From Nitrosopumilus zosterae (GTDB taxonomy: Archaea > Thermoproteota > Nitrososphaeria > Nitrososphaerales > Nitrosopumilaceae): a DNA stretch of 64,000 bases. The notes beneath the pieces are model-generated. The model searched no databases and had not been told where the DNA came from. It saw nothing but the letters and a program-made list of their open reading frames with translations. The stretch lies in the NCBI RefSeq assembly GCF_025998175.1, contig NZ_AP026695.1:1556581-1620580 (forward strand). Reading direction: 5' to 3'. Shown piece after piece: positions 35,417-44,042 of the stretch. Position numbers and translations under genes: made by a program. Positions within the stretch are counted from its first letter, which is position 1. Each line of letters opens with the position of its first letter.

Positions 35417-35650
35417 ATGAGTTACGAATACTACAGACGCGGTAGAAATTGGTTTACCGCAATCGGGGTATTATTTTGTGTGATGGGCGGAATTGTCCTG
35501 ATTCAGCAGTTATTGATTTGGGGTCCGGAATTTGTTGAAGAGTTTCTGATAAATTCTGATTTTACCAACGAAAAAGTATCTGCTGCAATGATTGCCTTTG
35601 GGATTTTTATGATAGTATTGGGATTTAGAAAGCATGGGCAAAAGAGATGA
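35417..35650 (+). CDS. Two-helix small membrane protein
   Basis: A 77-residue protein with two hydrophobic helices (about 15-36 and 54-70) and a YYRRGRNWFTA basic N-terminus. It lies 18 bases after npdG and overlaps the next gene by 17 bases, forming a three-gene operon. No function can be assigned; it may anchor or partner the F420/flavin proteins around it. Confidence 0.6.
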   Translation: MSYEYYRRGRNWFTAIGVLFCVMGGIVLIQQLLIWGPEFVEEFLINSDFTNEKVSAAMIAFGIFMIVLGFRKHGQKR

Positions 35651-36032
35651 ATTCTTACAATCTCAGAAAATATTACGATTATCAACTATTGACAAAAAAA
35701 CTCCGCACATAGTTCCTGTCTGGTACAGGTATAGTGGAAAAAAATTCTACATTGGAACAAACACTAAAACTGAAAAAGCAAAGAATGTAAAAAGAAACAA
35801 ACATGTTGCATTTTGTGTGGATGTGGGAATAAAGTCACCTGATATTTATGGAGTAATGGGACAGGGAGAAGCCAGTCTGATTTTGGAAAATACCAAAGTA
35901 AAATTAATTGCAAAGAAAATTCTCTTACGATACTTTGATGATATCGAGAACAAATCTGCAAAAGAATTGCTAGATGATACTGATTGCATCATAGAGATAA
36001 TTCCAAAAAAGTTTTCAGTTTGGAGTTACTGA
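35634..36032 (+). CDS. PPOX-class (F420/FMN-binding) protein
   Basis: Split-barrel protein of 132 residues of the pyridoxamine 5'-phosphate oxidase-like class: ILRLSTIDKKTPHIVPVWYR (strands 1-2), FYIGTNTKTEKAKNVKRNKH and VAFCVDVG, the standard cofactor-binding order. Proximity to the F420:NADP reductase favours F420 as cofactor, but FMN cannot be excluded. It overlaps the upstream membrane-protein gene by 17 bases and the convergent aminotransferase gene by seven. Confidence 0.78.
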   Translation: MGKRDEFLQSQKILRLSTIDKKTPHIVPVWYRYSGKKFYIGTNTKTEKAKNVKRNKHVAFCVDVGIKSPDIYGVMGQGEASLILENTKVKLIAKKILLRYFDDIENKSAKELLDDTDCIIEIIPKKFSVWSY

Positions 36033-37201
36033 CTAACAAAGTCTTGGATTTTGTTCATTGCAGAATCCAGTATCTCAAGACTTGGAAGATACACCAGTCT
36101 GAAATGTCCACTGCCATATTGTTCTCCAAATCCTGAACCGTGGACTGTTAGCACACCTTTAGTTTCAAGTAACTTTGTTACAAATTCTTTGTCAGTTCCA
36201 AATCTATTGTCTTCAATTTTTGGAAATGCATAAAATGCACCTTTTGGATTGGGGCAAGAAAGTCCTGGCATTTCATTTAGCCGCTTTACAACCAAGTCTC
36301 TTCTTTTTTTGATTTCAGATACAAACTCGCTAATGTAATTTTGAGGACCGCGAAGCGATTCCAAAGCTGCATGTTGCACTGGAAGACTGGTTGCAATTCT
36401 TACTCTTGCTAATTTTGGCAAGTGTTCTCGTAGATTATCTAATTTGGATGATTGGTTAAATGCAATGTATCCAATTCTCCATCCAGACATCAGATGTACC
36501 TTGGAGAAACCATTAAGAACAATTACAGGCGAGTCTCCTGCGACTTTGCCAATCCCAACAAATTCATCATCAAAAATTATTTGATCATAAATTTCATCGC
36601 AGATAATGTATAGATTGTTTTGGTTTGCAATGTTTACTAGTTCTTTGAGGGATTTTTCGTTGAATACCACACCGGTTGGATTGTTTGGACTGATTAAACA
36701 AATAGCTACTGTCTTTGAGGTAATTTTGGATTTGATATCTTCAATGTCAGGTGTAGAGTTTTCCAAGTCTACTGCAAACTCTATTGGAACTCCGCCATGC
36801 AATCTAACATAGGAGGCATATGGAGGATAATACGGTCCAGGTAACAGCACTTCGTCACCTTCTTCGACAATTGATGATATCACCATGTCCAGTCCTTCAG
36901 AGACGCCGTTAGTGATTAGAATTTCATCAGATGATATGGATAGTCCTTTGGTATTTTCTTTTTTTGCTATCTCCTCTCTTAGTTCCAAGAGACCTTCAGA
37001 TGTGGAATAGTAATTTTCACCTCTGTTAATTGCATCAATTAGAGCTTGTTTTACATTGTCAGGTGGCTGAAAGCCAAACTGCACAGGATCACCAATGTTC
37101 AGATAATCAACATTCATTCCTTTTTGTTGTACTTTGCGTGCAGCAACTACAATGTCTCTAATTGCATATTCCACTCCTACAACTTTTTTTGATACCTTCA
37201 A
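36026..37201 (-). CDS. Class I/II aminotransferase (alanine/aspartate type)
   Basis: PLP aminotransferase of about 391 residues. Visible blocks are LNIGDPVQFGFQPP, ITNGVSEGLDMV, GPYYPPYASYVRLHGG, SPNNPTGVVF, CDEIYDQIIFDD, the PLP Lys in LNGFSKVHLMSGWRIGY and FRLVYLPSLE with the carboxylate-binding Arg. The open frame extends to a GTG at 37258, but that would lie inside tRNA-Arg; the TTG at 37201 gives the N-terminus KVSKKVVGVEYAIRD and is preferred. It is probably an alanine or aspartate aminotransferase. Confidence 0.9.
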   Translation of the reverse strand: MKVSKKVVGVEYAIRDIVVAARKVQQKGMNVDYLNIGDPVQFGFQPPDNVKQALIDAINRGENYYSTSEGLLELREEIAKKENTKGLSISSDEILITNGVSEGLDMVISSIVEEGDEVLLPGPYYPPYASYVRLHGGVPIEFAVDLENSTPDIEDIKSKITSKTVAICLISPNNPTGVVFNEKSLKELVNIANQNNLYIICDEIYDQIIFDDEFVGIGKVAGDSPVIVLNGFSKVHLMSGWRIGYIAFNQSSKLDNLREHLPKLARVRIATSLPVQHAALESLRGPQNYISEFVSEIKKRRDLVVKRLNEMPGLSCPNPKGAFYAFPKIEDNRFGTDKEFVTKLLETKGVLTVHGSGFGEQYGSGHFRLVYLPSLEILDSAMNKIQDFVSQ

Positions 37202-37245
37202 AGTATCTAGACAGATATTTAGGCCCGTTAAAATCTTACTTGTTT

Positions 37246-37320
37246 GGACTCGTTGCACAGTCTGGATAGTGCGAGCGGCTTCGAACCGCTAGGTCGAGGG
37301 ATCGAAGCCCTCCGAGCCCT
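37246..37320 (+). tRNA. tRNA-Arg (anticodon UCG), atypical
   Basis: Cloverleaf: D stem GCAC/GTGC, anticodon stem AGCGG/CCGCT with loop CTTCGAA (anticodon TCG), and T stem GAGGG/CCCTC. Oddities are an A3-C70 mismatch in the acceptor (GGACTCG with CGAGCCC), A instead of T at position 54 of the T loop (ATCGAAG) and a T discriminator. The body is sound but the 3' part deviates from consensus, so function is likely but not certain. Confidence 0.8.
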
Positions 37321-37362
37321 TTAGATTATCTTATAAAGTAAATTAATTGTAATTATGATGAA

Positions 37363-37851
37363 ATGAAATTATCGTTATTCAAACTGGGATTGAGTTTAGT
37401 GATAATAGGAATGGTTTGGTGCTCATTTATTTTTGCAGAATCTGAAAAAACTAGTGATTCAATAATTCTAAAGCAGTCAAACTCTTTTGAATTAAAATCA
37501 GAGTTTATGGGAGAAGACATTGGATTTTACAAATTATTCATGCCAGAGTTTTCAGGCGAAGAGATTTTTGTGCAGATATTGGATTCTCAAGACAACGTAA
37601 TTCAAGAGGAAAGAATTCAGACAAAAATGTCAGTTGGGTATTTTGACTTTGAAGACGGCACATTTACAATCAAAGTGACAAACATTTCAAAAACTCCAGT
37701 CGATTTGCAAATAGAATTTGGGGATACAAATTCTCATGAGATGGTTCCTGCAGGCATTTTGGTTCTTGCAGGAGCTGTTGCAATGATAATAATATCATAT
37801 TTTAAAATTCAAAACTACAAGATAGAGCATCCAGAGGAGAATATCTCATAA
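37363..37851 (+). CDS. Membrane-anchored extracellular protein, unknown
   Basis: Protein of 162 residues with an N-terminal signal or anchor helix (about 5-25), a beta-rich extracellular domain (about 30-128; SFELKSEFMGEDIGFYKLFM) and a C-terminal transmembrane helix (about 129-147). Similar two-anchored beta domains are common in thaumarchaea. It overlaps the convergent membrane-protein gene by 37 bases. No function recognised. Confidence 0.6.
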   Translation: MKLSLFKLGLSLVIIGMVWCSFIFAESEKTSDSIILKQSNSFELKSEFMGEDIGFYKLFMPEFSGEEIFVQILDSQDNVIQEERIQTKMSVGYFDFEDGTFTIKVTNISKTPVDLQIEFGDTNSHEMVPAGILVLAGAVAMIIISYFKIQNYKIEHPEENIS

Positions 37852-38408
37852 ACTTGAATGCATTGAATGGTATGGCCAAAAATCAGCACCAGATTAAAGA
37901 TCAGCCAGGTTGTAAAAAACAAAAATGTAATTATTGAGAATGGAAGTAATAGTTTGAGTTTAGTGTGTTCTCTGTTTTTTAGGATTAGCACTCCGCCTAA
38001 TGATGCAAGAACTAGACCCAGTTCCAGAGGCTGGTGAGACCAAGAGATCAAACCGTCAATACCAAAGAGATCATGAGATATTGAATCTCCAAATCCTGCA
38101 ATTATTTGAACTATGGATCCTGCAATAACTAATTTAATTCCGGTTTTAAGAGAACCATGAACTGATCTTCTTAAAATCAACATGCTGCCCATGATTGCAG
38201 CACACGCAGTCATTGAGACTCCAGTGTACACTACCATGTGAGAAGGGCTCCAGAAAAATTCTGGTTCTTTTTGCAGATGAGATATTGCATCCCAGAATCC
38301 TGCTGAAACTACCACGACAGGGCCTAGTACTGCAAGAATTGAAACAAGAAAAACCAGAGTGCTAGATTTTGTAAGAGTGGAATTTGATAATCTTTGAATT
38401 AGTTTCAT
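37815..38408 (-). CDS. Polytopic membrane protein, unknown
   Basis: Membrane protein of 197 residues with about five to six hydrophobic helices. Conserved-looking polar residues include His45 in SHLQKEPEFFWSPSHMVVYTG and others in GFGDSISHDLFG and LISWSHQPLELG; the repeated SH and histidines near helix ends could bind haem or metal. No family is identified. It overlaps the convergent gene by 37 bases. Confidence 0.6.
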   Translation of the reverse strand: MKLIQRLSNSTLTKSSTLVFLVSILAVLGPVVVVSAGFWDAISHLQKEPEFFWSPSHMVVYTGVSMTACAAIMGSMLILRRSVHGSLKTGIKLVIAGSIVQIIAGFGDSISHDLFGIDGLISWSHQPLELGLVLASLGGVLILKNREHTKLKLLLPFSIITFLFFTTWLIFNLVLIFGHTIQCIQVYEIFSSGCSIL

Positions 38409-38502
38409 TTGTATTATTTAATGAAAGTGGGTTATTTGTAATATTGTAAGAATATTAGAAAAATTCGACATTATGGGTAATTTTGTGAATTAACTATATT
38501 AG

Positions 38503-38763
38503 ATGATAAAATCAAGTTACTTTATGAGTCCTGGAATAGGATTAATGAAAAGGAGATTGGAAAAGGAAAAGGAGGCCATAGCTTTGGCAGTATCAGGTGT
38601 TGCAAAAAAATATGATGTAAAGCCTGACGATATCCAAACTTTGGAGACAAAATATCATGATGACGCAGGTGATTGGTATGTTGCATTAGGTTGGGGTGAG
38701 AAAAAGGCTGTTATTCAGATGGATTCTGTATTAGGTACAATTACAGAAATTAAGGAAATCTAA
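38503..38763 (+). CDS. Small PepSY-like hypothetical protein
   Basis: An 86-residue soluble protein. Residues 25-86 have the helix-strand order of a PepSY-like unit: an N-terminal helix (KEAIALAVSGVAKKYDV), then DWYVALGWGEKKAVIQMD and VLGTITEIKEI strands. The Met at residue 8 (MSPGIGLMKRR) is another possible start. No enzyme motif. Isolated between a divergent membrane-protein gene and an SDR gene. Confidence 0.55.
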   Translation: MIKSSYFMSPGIGLMKRRLEKEKEAIALAVSGVAKKYDVKPDDIQTLETKYHDDAGDWYVALGWGEKKAVIQMDSVLGTITEIKEI

Positions 38764-38930
38764 AAAATTCTCATTAATCTGGTTTTTAATTTTCATCTAA
38801 CTCAGGTCATGATCCGTGCTAGTTATTTTATATTCATATGTGTCGCCAGTGAAACTGAAACAAAATTCAGAAGATTGAAAAACTCTAGAGTTACAAGAGA
38901 TTTAATTATCTTGAATCGTTTTGAAAATAT

Positions 38931-39578
38931 ATGACCAGCGCAATTATTCTTGGCGGCTCCAGGGGAATAGGAAAGGCAATTGTCGAATCACTAAAATCCA
39001 TAGATATTGACGTCTTTGCAGCCTCTAAAAACGACATAGATACATCAGATTTGGATAGTGTCAGGAAATTTTTGGGCAGTCATGGTAAAACGGACATACT
39101 GGTATTGAACACTGGCGGTCCCACACCAAAACCGTTCCATACCATTACTGAAGATGATTGGAAATTATATCACAATCAGTTGTTTTTGGGATTTTGTATG
39201 ATATTACAAAACATCAAGATTAATGATAATGGGTATATCTTTTTGATCAGTTCAAGTGTAATCAAGGAACCGAACATGAAATTGATAATCTCTTCGGCTT
39301 ATCGTGCTGCATTCAGCGAGGTTTTCAAAGTATTAAGCAAAGAATACGCTCAAAGAAACATCAGTTGTGTAAATATTGCTCCCGGACCAATCAATACGGA
39401 TAGAACTCGAGAGTTAATTGAAAATATAGAGGAATACAAAAAATCATTACCCATGAGAAGACTAGGAGAGCCTGAAGAGATTGGAAATTTTGTCAAATCA
39501 ATTATTGAAAACAAGATAAAGTATCTGTCAGGTGTAACAATTAATTTTGATGGTGCAAATTCAAACTATATTTACTAG
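38931..39578 (+). CDS. Short-chain dehydrogenase/reductase with altered active site
   Basis: SDR protein of 215 residues. Cofactor loop IILGGSRGIGKAIVESL, LVLNTGG (the NNAG position), Ser in FLISSSVIKEP and Tyr in SSAYRAAFSEV. The catalytic Lys four residues after Tyr is replaced by Phe (YRAAF), so the classical triad is incomplete; related SDR groups with this change exist. The C-terminal NIAPGPINTDRT and GVTINFDGA blocks are normal. The substrate is unknown. Confidence 0.82.
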   Translation: MTSAIILGGSRGIGKAIVESLKSIDIDVFAASKNDIDTSDLDSVRKFLGSHGKTDILVLNTGGPTPKPFHTITEDDWKLYHNQLFLGFCMILQNIKINDNGYIFLISSSVIKEPNMKLIISSAYRAAFSEVFKVLSKEYAQRNISCVNIAPGPINTDRTRELIENIEEYKKSLPMRRLGEPEEIGNFVKSIIENKIKYLSGVTINFDGANSNYIY

Positions 39579-39580
39579 AA

Positions 39581-40219
39581 TTATTTTTTAAATTCAACAT
39601 TTGGTGTGTCTGGTTGTCCTGCAATTGCAATCAATCCGCCTTCTCGTAGCTGTTGCAATAACTGCATGACTTCTTTTTCTACTTGGTTTCTCTGTAGGCC
39701 GGTTTGTTGAGCAAACACCTCAACTAGTTCTGTGACTTTGCGTTGTCCGTTACATGATTTCCAAAAATCAACTATTGCCTGATTCACCATGAATCCTTGA
39801 TCATGCTCGTTGGCCAATACCATGGAGCCGTCTTCTTGTTGTACTAGTTTTCCAACTCCTTGAGGTAGGGCAGTTTCATAGTTTATTGGCGCAGGAGTAT
39901 TCATTGCAGCGCCCATGTTTTTTAGTTTCATTTTTCCCTCATCAGTCATTTTATCCATTGACCATGCAGGTTCCCATACGATGTCAATTTTTACATTGTT
40001 CACTCCAGGAACTTTTTTTGCGTATCTTGTTGCATCCTGGACCAAAGTCTCATGTAAGGGGCATCCTTGAGTAGTCATTGTCATTTTTATGTTGACATCA
40101 TTATTTTCTGCAACATCAATTCCATAGATTAATCCCATCTCCACTATGTTTAGAGGAACTTCGGGATCCATGCATTGTTTTAGAGATTCTTCAATGGCTT
40201 GTGGAGAAACGGTACTCAT
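39581..40219 (-). CDS. MIP18/DUF59 Fe-S assembly protein fused to a PqqD-like domain
   Basis: Protein of 212 residues. Residues 5-85 form a MIP18 (DUF59/SufT-like) domain with DPEVPLNIVEMGLIYG and the conserved Cys53 in TQGCPLHETL, which act in iron-sulfur cluster delivery. After a linker, residues 125-200 resemble a PqqD/RRE winged-helix domain (GFMVNQAIVDFWKSCNGQRK and VMQLLQQLREGGLI), which elsewhere binds peptides for radical SAM enzymes. This two-domain form is the notable point. Confidence 0.8.
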   Translation of the reverse strand: MSTVSPQAIEESLKQCMDPEVPLNIVEMGLIYGIDVAENNDVNIKMTMTTQGCPLHETLVQDATRYAKKVPGVNNVKIDIVWEPAWSMDKMTDEGKMKLKNMGAAMNTPAPINYETALPQGVGKLVQQEDGSMVLANEHDQGFMVNQAIVDFWKSCNGQRKVTELVEVFAQQTGLQRNQVEKEVMQLLQQLREGGLIAIAGQPDTPNVEFKK

Positions 40220-40258
40220 ATTGTATATGGGACTTTGAAAAACAATAAAAACTTTCTA

Positions 40259-41314
40259 TTAATTAGCTTGAAATAATTTTGGGATTGATTCTTCATATGG
40301 TGCTCTTGCAACGCCTTTTTCTGTGATAATTCCCGAAATTAGTTCAGGCGGAGTCATGTCAAATGCCGGATTTATGACATTAATATCATCAGGTGCCGTC
40401 TTTTTATCACCAATTCCAGTGACTTCGTTTCCTTTGCGCATCTCAATGATTACATCTTCTGCTTTGGTTTCCAAATCAATTGTGGATAACGGTGCTGCAA
40501 CATAGAACGGGATTCCGTGCTGTTTGGCCATTGTTGCCACCTGATATGTTCCAATCTTGTTAAAGACATGGCCAGTCTTTACAATTCTGTCAGCCCCTAC
40601 GACTACTTTGTTTACAAGTCCGTTTGCCATAGAGTAACCAACTGCAGTGTCTGGAATTAGACTTACATCAAATCCATCATGCTTTAGTTCAAAGGCTGTT
40701 AATCTTGAGCCCTGCTGGATTGGTCTAGTTTCCGTTGCTATGACTTTGATATTCTTTCCACTCTCTCTGGTTGCTCTAATTACACCTAGTGCAGTACCAT
40801 ATGCTACGGTAGCTAAAGCTCCTGCATTGCAATGAGTCATTATAGTATCATTATCATCAAAAAGAATAGAACCATTCTTTCCCATTGCCTTGTTGATTTC
40901 AATATCATCTTCGGCCATTTTTTTAGCAGTTTCAATTACTAGTTTTTTAATTTGCTCAACTGTTTCTCCTGTTTTTGCAATCTTCATGATTTTGTCCAAT
41001 CCCCAACCCAAGTTTACTGCGGTAGGTCTTGTAGAATAGAGAATTTTTCTTGCTATTTCTAAATCTGAAATTAGTTCATCTTTTGTAGTTGCTTTGCTTT
41101 GCAAAACTGCTAGTGCCAATCCAAATGCACCGGACACTCCTATAGCTGGAGCACCTCTGACTATCAGAGTTTTGATGGCATCTGCAACTTGGTTAAAATC
41201 ATCATATTCCACAAAGACAAGTTGGTTTGGAAGTTTGGTTTGATCTATCATTATTACTTTGTTGTTTTTCCACTCTACCGTTCGTAAGGAGGAATCAACT
41301 GCAGTATTGTCCAT
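40259..41314 (-). CDS. mtnA: Methylthioribose-1-phosphate isomerase
   Basis: MtnA/eIF2B-alpha-like isomerase of 351 residues, of the methionine salvage pathway. Family blocks are TLIVRGAPAIGVSGAFGLAL, STRPTAVNLGW, THCNAGALATVAYGTALGV (active-site Cys in HCNAG), ETRPIQQGSRLTAFEL and GADRIVKTGHVFNKIGTYQ (catalytic Asp in VGADRI). Normal length. Archaeal relatives can act in ribose-1,5-bisphosphate isomerisation, but the HCNAG/ETRP set fits MtnA. Last core gene before the AT-rich island. Confidence 0.88.
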   Translation of the reverse strand: MDNTAVDSSLRTVEWKNNKVIMIDQTKLPNQLVFVEYDDFNQVADAIKTLIVRGAPAIGVSGAFGLALAVLQSKATTKDELISDLEIARKILYSTRPTAVNLGWGLDKIMKIAKTGETVEQIKKLVIETAKKMAEDDIEINKAMGKNGSILFDDNDTIMTHCNAGALATVAYGTALGVIRATRESGKNIKVIATETRPIQQGSRLTAFELKHDGFDVSLIPDTAVGYSMANGLVNKVVVGADRIVKTGHVFNKIGTYQVATMAKQHGIPFYVAAPLSTIDLETKAEDVIIEMRKGNEVTGIGDKKTAPDDINVINPAFDMTPPELISGIITEKGVARAPYEESIPKLFQAN

Positions 41315-41513
41315 TATTCATATCAAAATTAGGCTTTTTAAAAATCAATTGGAAAAATGCTTTGTTAAATAATTCTCATTAATCTGAAAAATAATCACAT
41401 CTGGAAACTAAAATAGAAATTGAATATACAATTAAAATTAGTCATTAAATTTCTTTCAAGAATTACTCAAGATAACACGCCAAAGTACAGGTGCGTATCA
41501 GATTTGATGGAAC

Positions 41514-41753
41514 TTGAAAACACTAGAATTAGTATCACGCGCTTACTCTCGCGGCAGGAGAGAATACGATAAAGAGTACAAGTTTAAAGTAGATTCTAGT
41601 ATTGTTGGTCCTTCGATGAGTGGGGAGTTTTATGATTCGTAGGTTCAGAGAAGGGCAGAAATAGATAGTCTCAAAAAATATCAGAAATCTATGAAATCAT
41701 TAGGCAGAAGCAACCTTGCAAACATGTACTCTAATCTTCTCAAGGATTCTTAG
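41514..41753 (+). pseudogene. Degenerate small basic-protein gene with in-frame TAG
   Basis: A frame of 79 codons reads LKTLELVSRAYSRGRREYDK, continues with EYKFKVDSSIVG, meets a TAG at 41640-41642 and continues VQRRAEIDSLKKYQKSMKSL to a final TAG at 41751. The composition is protein-like (Arg/Lys/Tyr-rich, helical) and unlike the surrounding AT-rich non-coding DNA. No start other than TTG is available. It is interpreted as a decayed gene in the 640-base gene-free gap 41315-41955; the family is unknown. Confidence 0.35.
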
Positions 41754-41955
41754 ATTTACAAATATCAAAACTATAAAAAGTGAATATTATTCATTGGTAA
41801 AAAATAACAGGTTGATGTATAGATAAATTTGCTGAAGAAGAAATGTAATTTGATCTTATATAAGCACCCATCTAATCACATCAGTACGCTAATGAAACAC
41901 AAAAATATTTTAGCCATGATAAAGAAATAGACTTGTCAATTTGTATGAAAAATAT

Positions 41956-42732
41956 TTATAAATCAATTAGTTTGATTGATTTTTTGGGTTTTGAGAGATA
42001 ATTTTCTATCAAGCCATTTTCCAAATTATTTTTATATTTCAATAAAATTTCTTCGTTAAAATCAATTGTTTTATAGTATTTTTCATCAATACTCCATTGT
42101 TTAATACGATTCAATTTTTTACCTTCTTTGATCATTTCCATTATTTGTATCAAAGAATCAACACTTGATTGAATCACCTTGCATCCTACTGTGTGAACGT
42201 TATCTCCTAATTTGATTTTGGGTCTTGTATGACATATTATGTCGCCAGTATCAATACCAGAATCAAGATGTAAAATAGTTGAGCCGACATATTCCAATTC
42301 ATTATTTACAAAAGGCCAAAAATTTGTTCCACTTCCTCTATAATATGGAGACAATCCCAAGTGAAGATTGATTGTACGATCAGGGGGCATTAAGGATAAC
42401 AGTGGTTCTCGTATAATATATGAACCAAAAATAAACATCACATCAGGCTGAAATTTTTTGATTGTTTGATAAACATATTCAAGATTAACTTCTTTGTAAA
42501 GTATGGGTAAAGTTTTTGCAGTAAAGAAGTCATTGTTTGGAAAGAAAATTTTTTCAGTTTCATTTCGTAGTCTGAAATGTTCGCTTATTGTGGATTGATC
42601 TTCTAATCCAGTGCTTACGGAATCATTTTGTTTACATTCTGAGATAATTAATGTATCATCAGCTTTTGAGGCCAAAGAATTTGCCAAGAATTTGTGTCGA
42701 AGTCCGTTGCTAGTCAAAATGACAATTTTCAT
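41956..42732 (-). CDS. Formyltransferase-fold protein, glycan-type
   Basis: Protein of 258 residues with the formyl-transferase fold of Met-tRNA formyltransferase and of sugar N-formyltransferases. Catalytic residues are in INLHLGLSPYYRGSGTNFW (Asn-x-His) and LHLDSGIDTGDII (Asp). It lacks the tRNA-binding C-terminal domain, and its genomic context is glycan synthesis, so a sugar-amine formylation is inferred. It is two bases from the deacetylase gene, on the same strand. Confidence 0.75.
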   Translation of the reverse strand: MKIVILTSNGLRHKFLANSLASKADDTLIISECKQNDSVSTGLEDQSTISEHFRLRNETEKIFFPNNDFFTAKTLPILYKEVNLEYVYQTIKKFQPDVMFIFGSYIIREPLLSLMPPDRTINLHLGLSPYYRGSGTNFWPFVNNELEYVGSTILHLDSGIDTGDIICHTRPKIKLGDNVHTVGCKVIQSSVDSLIQIMEMIKEGKKLNRIKQWSIDEKYYKTIDFNEEILLKYKNNLENGLIENYLSKPKKSIKLIDL

Positions 42733-42734
42733 TC

Positions 42735-43736
42735 TTATTTTCCTATGATAATCTCTTTTATGATATTATTTAGTTTAAACGAAGTGTCACTGCTAGTAGG
42801 CTGATATCGACCTAATTCATACGGCGATGTATTTTTTGTATTAAGAATTTCTTTAACTGTAAAAGCAAGCTTGTATTCATTAGTTTTTTTGATTAATTCA
42901 GATGAAGATAAGCAATCATCTTTTCCGCCAAACGGATAACTGAATGAATTAACTTGTGTGTTAAATTTTTGTTCCAAATAATTTTTTGGAAATATGATTT
43001 CTTTTGCAAAATCGGCAAGATTTAATTCAGTTGCAGCAACAGAAATGTGTGAATGTGTGTGAGTTCCTATATAGTGACCCATTTCAAGTATTTTTCTAAT
43101 TTGGCTTTCTGTTAGATGAATAATATCAAGTGGGTTTTTGTATTGAGTACAGAATAAATTTTTGTAAATATCTAAAAGAATTTTTCTAGAGTTATAGAAT
43201 CCTAGTTTATACTTGAAAGTTGATTTTATTTTAGATATTGTATCCCAAACATTATCTGTATCTTTTGAATACTGTATATCAAATAATTTTTTATCAAGTT
43301 TATTATTTTCCAAAATTGTTCTAAATTCTTTTAAGAATTTTTCTACACCAAAAACTGCGATAGTGTAGTGAATTATTATTGGATTCGCAGGTAATTTTTC
43401 TTGCAATATACATGTAGGTATAAAGAAAATTGCAGATATGTTTAGTTCATATAGAATTTTTGCAGCAGTAAAGTGATCAGATAATCCGTCATCAAATGTT
43501 ATAAGAACTCCCGAGCTTTTTTCATGAAAACCAGTGCCACCATAAGAAATATTCATGGCATCTTCAAGAGAAATTATTTGATAATTTTTTTGCAACATTG
43601 ATAGATGATTTTGAAATTCATCAATATTTGTTCCAAGAATTCGTGGAAATGGGTCGGTTTGTTTACTTTGACGTATATAATGATAACATAGTCCAACATA
43701 ACTCGAATTGATTTTTTCTAGATTATTTGATTGCAA
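42735..43736 (-). CDS. Polysaccharide deacetylase-family protein
   Basis: NodB-like carbohydrate esterase of 333 residues. Motif 1 is LITFDDGLSDHF (catalytic Asp-Asp), motif 2 is GTHTHSHISV (metal His pair), and a later NSFSYPFGGKDD segment completes the site. It probably removes N-acetyl groups from sugar or lipid-linked glycans. It is coupled to the formyltransferase gene (two-base gap): deacetylation followed by formylation of the same amine would be a sensible pair. Confidence 0.82.
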   Translation of the reverse strand: MQSNNLEKINSSYVGLCYHYIRQSKQTDPFPRILGTNIDEFQNHLSMLQKNYQIISLEDAMNISYGGTGFHEKSSGVLITFDDGLSDHFTAAKILYELNISAIFFIPTCILQEKLPANPIIIHYTIAVFGVEKFLKEFRTILENNKLDKKLFDIQYSKDTDNVWDTISKIKSTFKYKLGFYNSRKILLDIYKNLFCTQYKNPLDIIHLTESQIRKILEMGHYIGTHTHSHISVAATELNLADFAKEIIFPKNYLEQKFNTQVNSFSYPFGGKDDCLSSSELIKKTNEYKLAFTVKEILNTKNTSPYELGRYQPTSSDTSFKLNNIIKEIIIGK

Positions 43737-44042
43737 ATTATCCCTATTATTTTATTCAAATGCTGTGTTGCTTAATATTTGTTGAAAATTGTTTTAGATG
43801 ATTTGGAGTAGGATAATTTCATCTCAATATAGAAAGAATCAGAAATTTTCTTCCAAAAAATATTTTGGGGTAATTTTATAGTCATAGAAAAATACGTCAT
43901 ATATTATAAAAGACAGATAGTCATAGTTGAACAACAGGGATTTATTTTGTGCAGCTAGATAAATACAAATTAGTAAAACAATTGTAAGTTTGTTGTGTTT
44001 TTTGGATGTATTTAAATAATCTTTAGAAAATATTAACACAAA
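43737..44042. other. Gene-poor AT-rich gap
   Basis: About 300 bases between divergent transcripts. A minus-strand frame of 66 codons (43839-44039) is low-complexity and without recognisable features, so I do not accept it as a gene. A TATA-like TTTAAATAAT at 44009-44018 could serve the small gene starting at 44043 with almost no leader. Confidence 0.4.

Noticed and set aside
37202-37258. Upstream extension of the aminotransferase ORF to a GTG
   Set aside because: It would lie partly inside tRNA-Arg; the family N-terminus starts after the TTG at 37201.
43839-44039. 66-codon minus-strand frame between divergent genes
   Set aside because: Low-complexity Tyr/Phe/Leu/Lys composition from AT-rich DNA, no ribosome-binding site or motif, and it overlaps the promoter zone of both neighbours.
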